64,000 bases of DNA from Salinisphaera sp. (GTDB taxonomy: Bacteria > Pseudomonadota > Gammaproteobacteria > Nevskiales > Salinisphaeraceae), in NCBI RefSeq assembly GCF_002729955.1, contig NZ_PBYA01000054.1:52012-116011 (forward strand), read 5' to 3'. The notes beneath the pieces were generated by a model. The model worked only from the letters and a program-made list of their open reading frames with translations. It was not told where the DNA came from and did no database searches. A program made the position numbers and the translations under genes. Below, one piece after another: positions 62,315 through 64,000 of this stretch; the first letter of the stretch is position 1; every line of letters starts with the position of its first letter.

Positions 62315-62983
62315 ATGCGTTATCAATCCGGGCTGCTCGCCGGCCTCGTCGGCATCATGCTGTTCAGCAGTGTTGCAACGGCCGCGACGCGCTATGTCAG
62401 CGATGAATTGTCGATCAACATGCGTCGTGGCCCGGGCACGGGCTATCGCATCAGCGAACTGGTCAAGGCCGGTGATCGCTTGACCACCCTGTCTGAGGCC
62501 AATGGCTGGACCCAGGTACGCACCAGCGACGGGACCACCGGCTATGTACTGACCCGCTTCCTTTCCGACGAGCCGGCCGCACGCACGCGTATCGCTGCGA
62601 TGCAGGCACAGACCGAGAAGTTCAAGCAGGAGAATGAACAGCTCAAGGAGCAGCTCGCGGAAGTGCGCAGCGGTTCCGAGGAGTTGACCGAAACCAAGAG
62701 CACGCTGGAAAACGAAAACCAGGAGCTCTCGCAACGCCTTCAACAGCTGCGTGAAACCTCGGCCGACGCCGTGCGTATCAGCAACGAAAACGAGAAGTAT
62801 CGCGAAGAGCTGCTGTCCATGCGCAGCGACAACGAGCGCCTGCGGCATGAGAACGCCGCGCTGCAGAGTCGCCGGGACGGCATGAAGATCGGCGCGCTCA
62901 TTCTCATTGGCGGCGTGATCATCGGCCTGGTGCTGCCGCTGTTCCGGCGTCGGAAAAAAGGCAGCAGCTGGGATTCGCTCTGA
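62315..62983 (+). CDS. SH3-domain periplasmic protein with coiled coil and C-terminal anchor (YgiM-like)
   Basis: 222 residues. Signal peptide ending ATA, SH3b domain (about 24-85: RYVSDELSINMRRGPGTGYRI...GWTQVRTSDGTTGYV), a long coiled coil (about 90-185) and a C-terminal membrane helix with a basic tail (LFRRRKKGSS). This is the TIGR04211/YgiM architecture, thought to bind cell wall and found near envelope genes. The function is not established. Confidence 0.9.
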   Translation: MRYQSGLLAGLVGIMLFSSVATAATRYVSDELSINMRRGPGTGYRISELVKAGDRLTTLSEANGWTQVRTSDGTTGYVLTRFLSDEPAARTRIAAMQAQTEKFKQENEQLKEQLAEVRSGSEELTETKSTLENENQELSQRLQQLRETSADAVRISNENEKYREELLSMRSDNERLRHENAALQSRRDGMKIGALILIGGVIIGLVLPLFRRRKKGSSWDSL

Positions 62984-63092
62984 GCATCGCGATCGCGACC
63001 TGCAATCGTATCCACTAACCATCAGCCCGGGTTGCCGGCTATGGTTATTCCACTCGATTTGTGAGCGAGCCCGTGTCGCCTAGCGAAGGCTA

Positions 63093-64000
63093 ATGGAACA
63101 TCATCTTTCTCTGATTCTGATTTCGATCGTCGCGCTGGGCGTATTCTCGCAGTGGATTGCCTGGTGGCTGCGCATGCCGGCGATCGTGCTGTTTCTGGTC
63201 AGCGGCGTACTGGCCGGGCCGGTGTTCGGCGTGGTCAACCCCACCGAGGATATCGGCGAGGTGCTCTCGCCCATGGTCGGGCTGGCGGTTGCGGTCATCC
63301 TGTTCGAGGGCGGGCTGAGCCTGCGCCTGCATGAATTCAAGGAAGCCGCATCGGGCGTGAAACGGCTGGTGTCGGTCGGCGCCGTGCTGTCCTGGGCCTT
63401 GTATACCGCGGCGGCCTACTACATCGGCCAGCTGTCGATGGCGGTATCGCTTCTGTTCGGCGCGATTCTGATCGTGACCGGGCCCACCGTCATCATTCCC
63501 ATGCTGCGCCAGGCCGGGCTGAACCGTCGCACGGCCTCCTATCTGAAGTGGGAAGGCATCATCAACGACCCGATCGGCGCGCTGCTGGCGGTGCTGGTGT
63601 TCCAGTATTTCGTGTTTGCCGGCGCCGATGCTGGGGACGGGGCGCAGGTGTTCGTGGACCTGGGCTGGGCGATCCTGATCTCCTTCGTGCTCGGCGGCGG
63701 CGTCGCGCTGGCGCTGGGCTGGGCCTTCAACCACACATGGGTGCCTGAGTATCTCAAGGCGCCGTTGACCTTCGCCTTCGTGCTGGTGATCTACGGTGTG
63801 GCCAGCGAGTTCTTTGCCGAAGCCGGGCTGCTGGCCGTGACCGTCATGGGCATGGTCATGGGCAATCTGTCCATTGCGGGCATGGCCGAACTGCGACGAT
63901 TCAAGGAATACATCACCATTCTGCTGGTCTCGACCGTGTTCATCGTGCTCACGGCCGATCTCGACCCGAATGTGCTGCTGCATCTGGACTGGCATGCCGC
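63093..64000 (+). CDS. Cation/proton antiporter, NhaP (CPA1) type, cut by the window end
   Basis: The first 302 codons are present and open to the last base. Repeated hydrophobic helices, with WWLRMPAIVLFLVSGVLAGP, FEGGLSLRL, a transport-site region VTGPTVIIPMLRQAG and EGIINDPIGALLAV carrying the essential Asn-Asp pair, identify the family. It exchanges Na+ or K+ for H+ across the inner membrane. ATG 63093 follows GCGAAGGCTA. Further domains such as a C-terminal RCK domain may lie beyond the window. Confidence 0.88.
   Translation, partial: MEHHLSLILISIVALGVFSQWIAWWLRMPAIVLFLVSGVLAGPVFGVVNPTEDIGEVLSPMVGLAVAVILFEGGLSLRLHEFKEAASGVKRLVSVGAVLSWALYTAAAYYIGQLSMAVSLLFGAILIVTGPTVIIPMLRQAGLNRRTASYLKWEGIINDPIGALLAVLVFQYFVFAGADAGDGAQVFVDLGWAILISFVLGGGVALALGWAFNHTWVPEYLKAPLTFAFVLVIYGVASEFFAEAGLLAVTVMGMVMGNLSIAGMAELRRFKEYITILLVSTVFIVLTADLDPNVLLHLDWHA

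Noticed and set aside
1..64000. CRISPR arrays, tRNA, rRNA or known riboswitches
   Set aside because: No regularly spaced identical repeats, no cloverleaf with a CCA-type end, no rRNA-like stretch and no riboswitch core were seen by reading; a covariance-model scan would be the decisive test.

Overview
The window reads as chromosomal DNA of a GC-rich gammaproteobacterium. The strongest evidence is the block cutA-dsbD-tlpA-aroQ-accB-accC-prmA-fis-purH, an order familiar from Pseudomonas and relatives. The furA-katG pair, the Fur-type iron operon and the NhaP-type antiporter fit a marine or halophilic member (Salinisphaera-like is only a guess). Nearly all genes have the same high-GC codon use. 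The exception is roughly 16.3-21.2 kb, which is visibly AT-richer and holds unknown genes, repeats and a decayed transposase.

Region by region. 0-5.2 kb: YjbQ, then a tightly overlapping minus-strand trio encoding a secreted copper-radical (galactose/glyoxal-type) oxidase, a secreted protein of two tandem repeats whose predicted mature N-terminus is His-Gly-His, and Cu,Zn superoxide dismutase. 5.4-13.5 kb: the conserved housekeeping block on the minus strand. 13.7-16.3 kb: 1-Cys peroxiredoxin and ilvD, each with a clear terminator. 16.4-22 kb: an accessory island with a HEPN-motif protein, an AbiC-like membrane protein, a PIN-like protein, three copies of a dispersed repeat and a broken REP-associated transposase. 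22-28 kb: diguanylate cyclase, HD hydrolase, GNAT, phosphodiester glycosidase-like protein, SnoaL-like protein and PhoD.

28.6-33.4 kb: a receiver-EAL protein translationally coupled to a multi-PAS hybrid histidine kinase. 33.8-37.4 kb: a TonB-dependent receptor and a FadL-type porin. 38-40.9 kb: furA-katG. 41.1-44.9 kb: two chemoreceptors. 45-46.7 kb: poxB. 47.0-47.3 kb: a MITE. 47.4-50.8 kb: a tryptophan-tryptophylquinone amine dehydrogenase operon (large subunit, MauE-like, MauD-like, small subunit, cytochrome c) behind a convincing sigma-54 promoter. 51-55.7 kb: a 24-residue membrane peptide, an MHYT-GGDEF-EAL protein, a small lipoprotein and an MFS transporter. 55.7-60.1 kb: a Fur-box-preceded iron operon in which fbpABC is headed by a soluble relative of the FTR1 periplasmic domain. 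60.2-64 kb: two small membrane proteins, tatD, a second MITE copy, an SH3-domain protein and the start of a cation/proton antiporter that runs off the window.

Two loci look least described: the copper oxidase/His-headed repeat protein/SodC operon, which may be a secreted copper-dependent redox system, and the 16.4-21 kb island, whose HEPN, AbiC-like and PIN-like proteins are plausible anti-phage effectors. Both functions are inferred from sequence features only.
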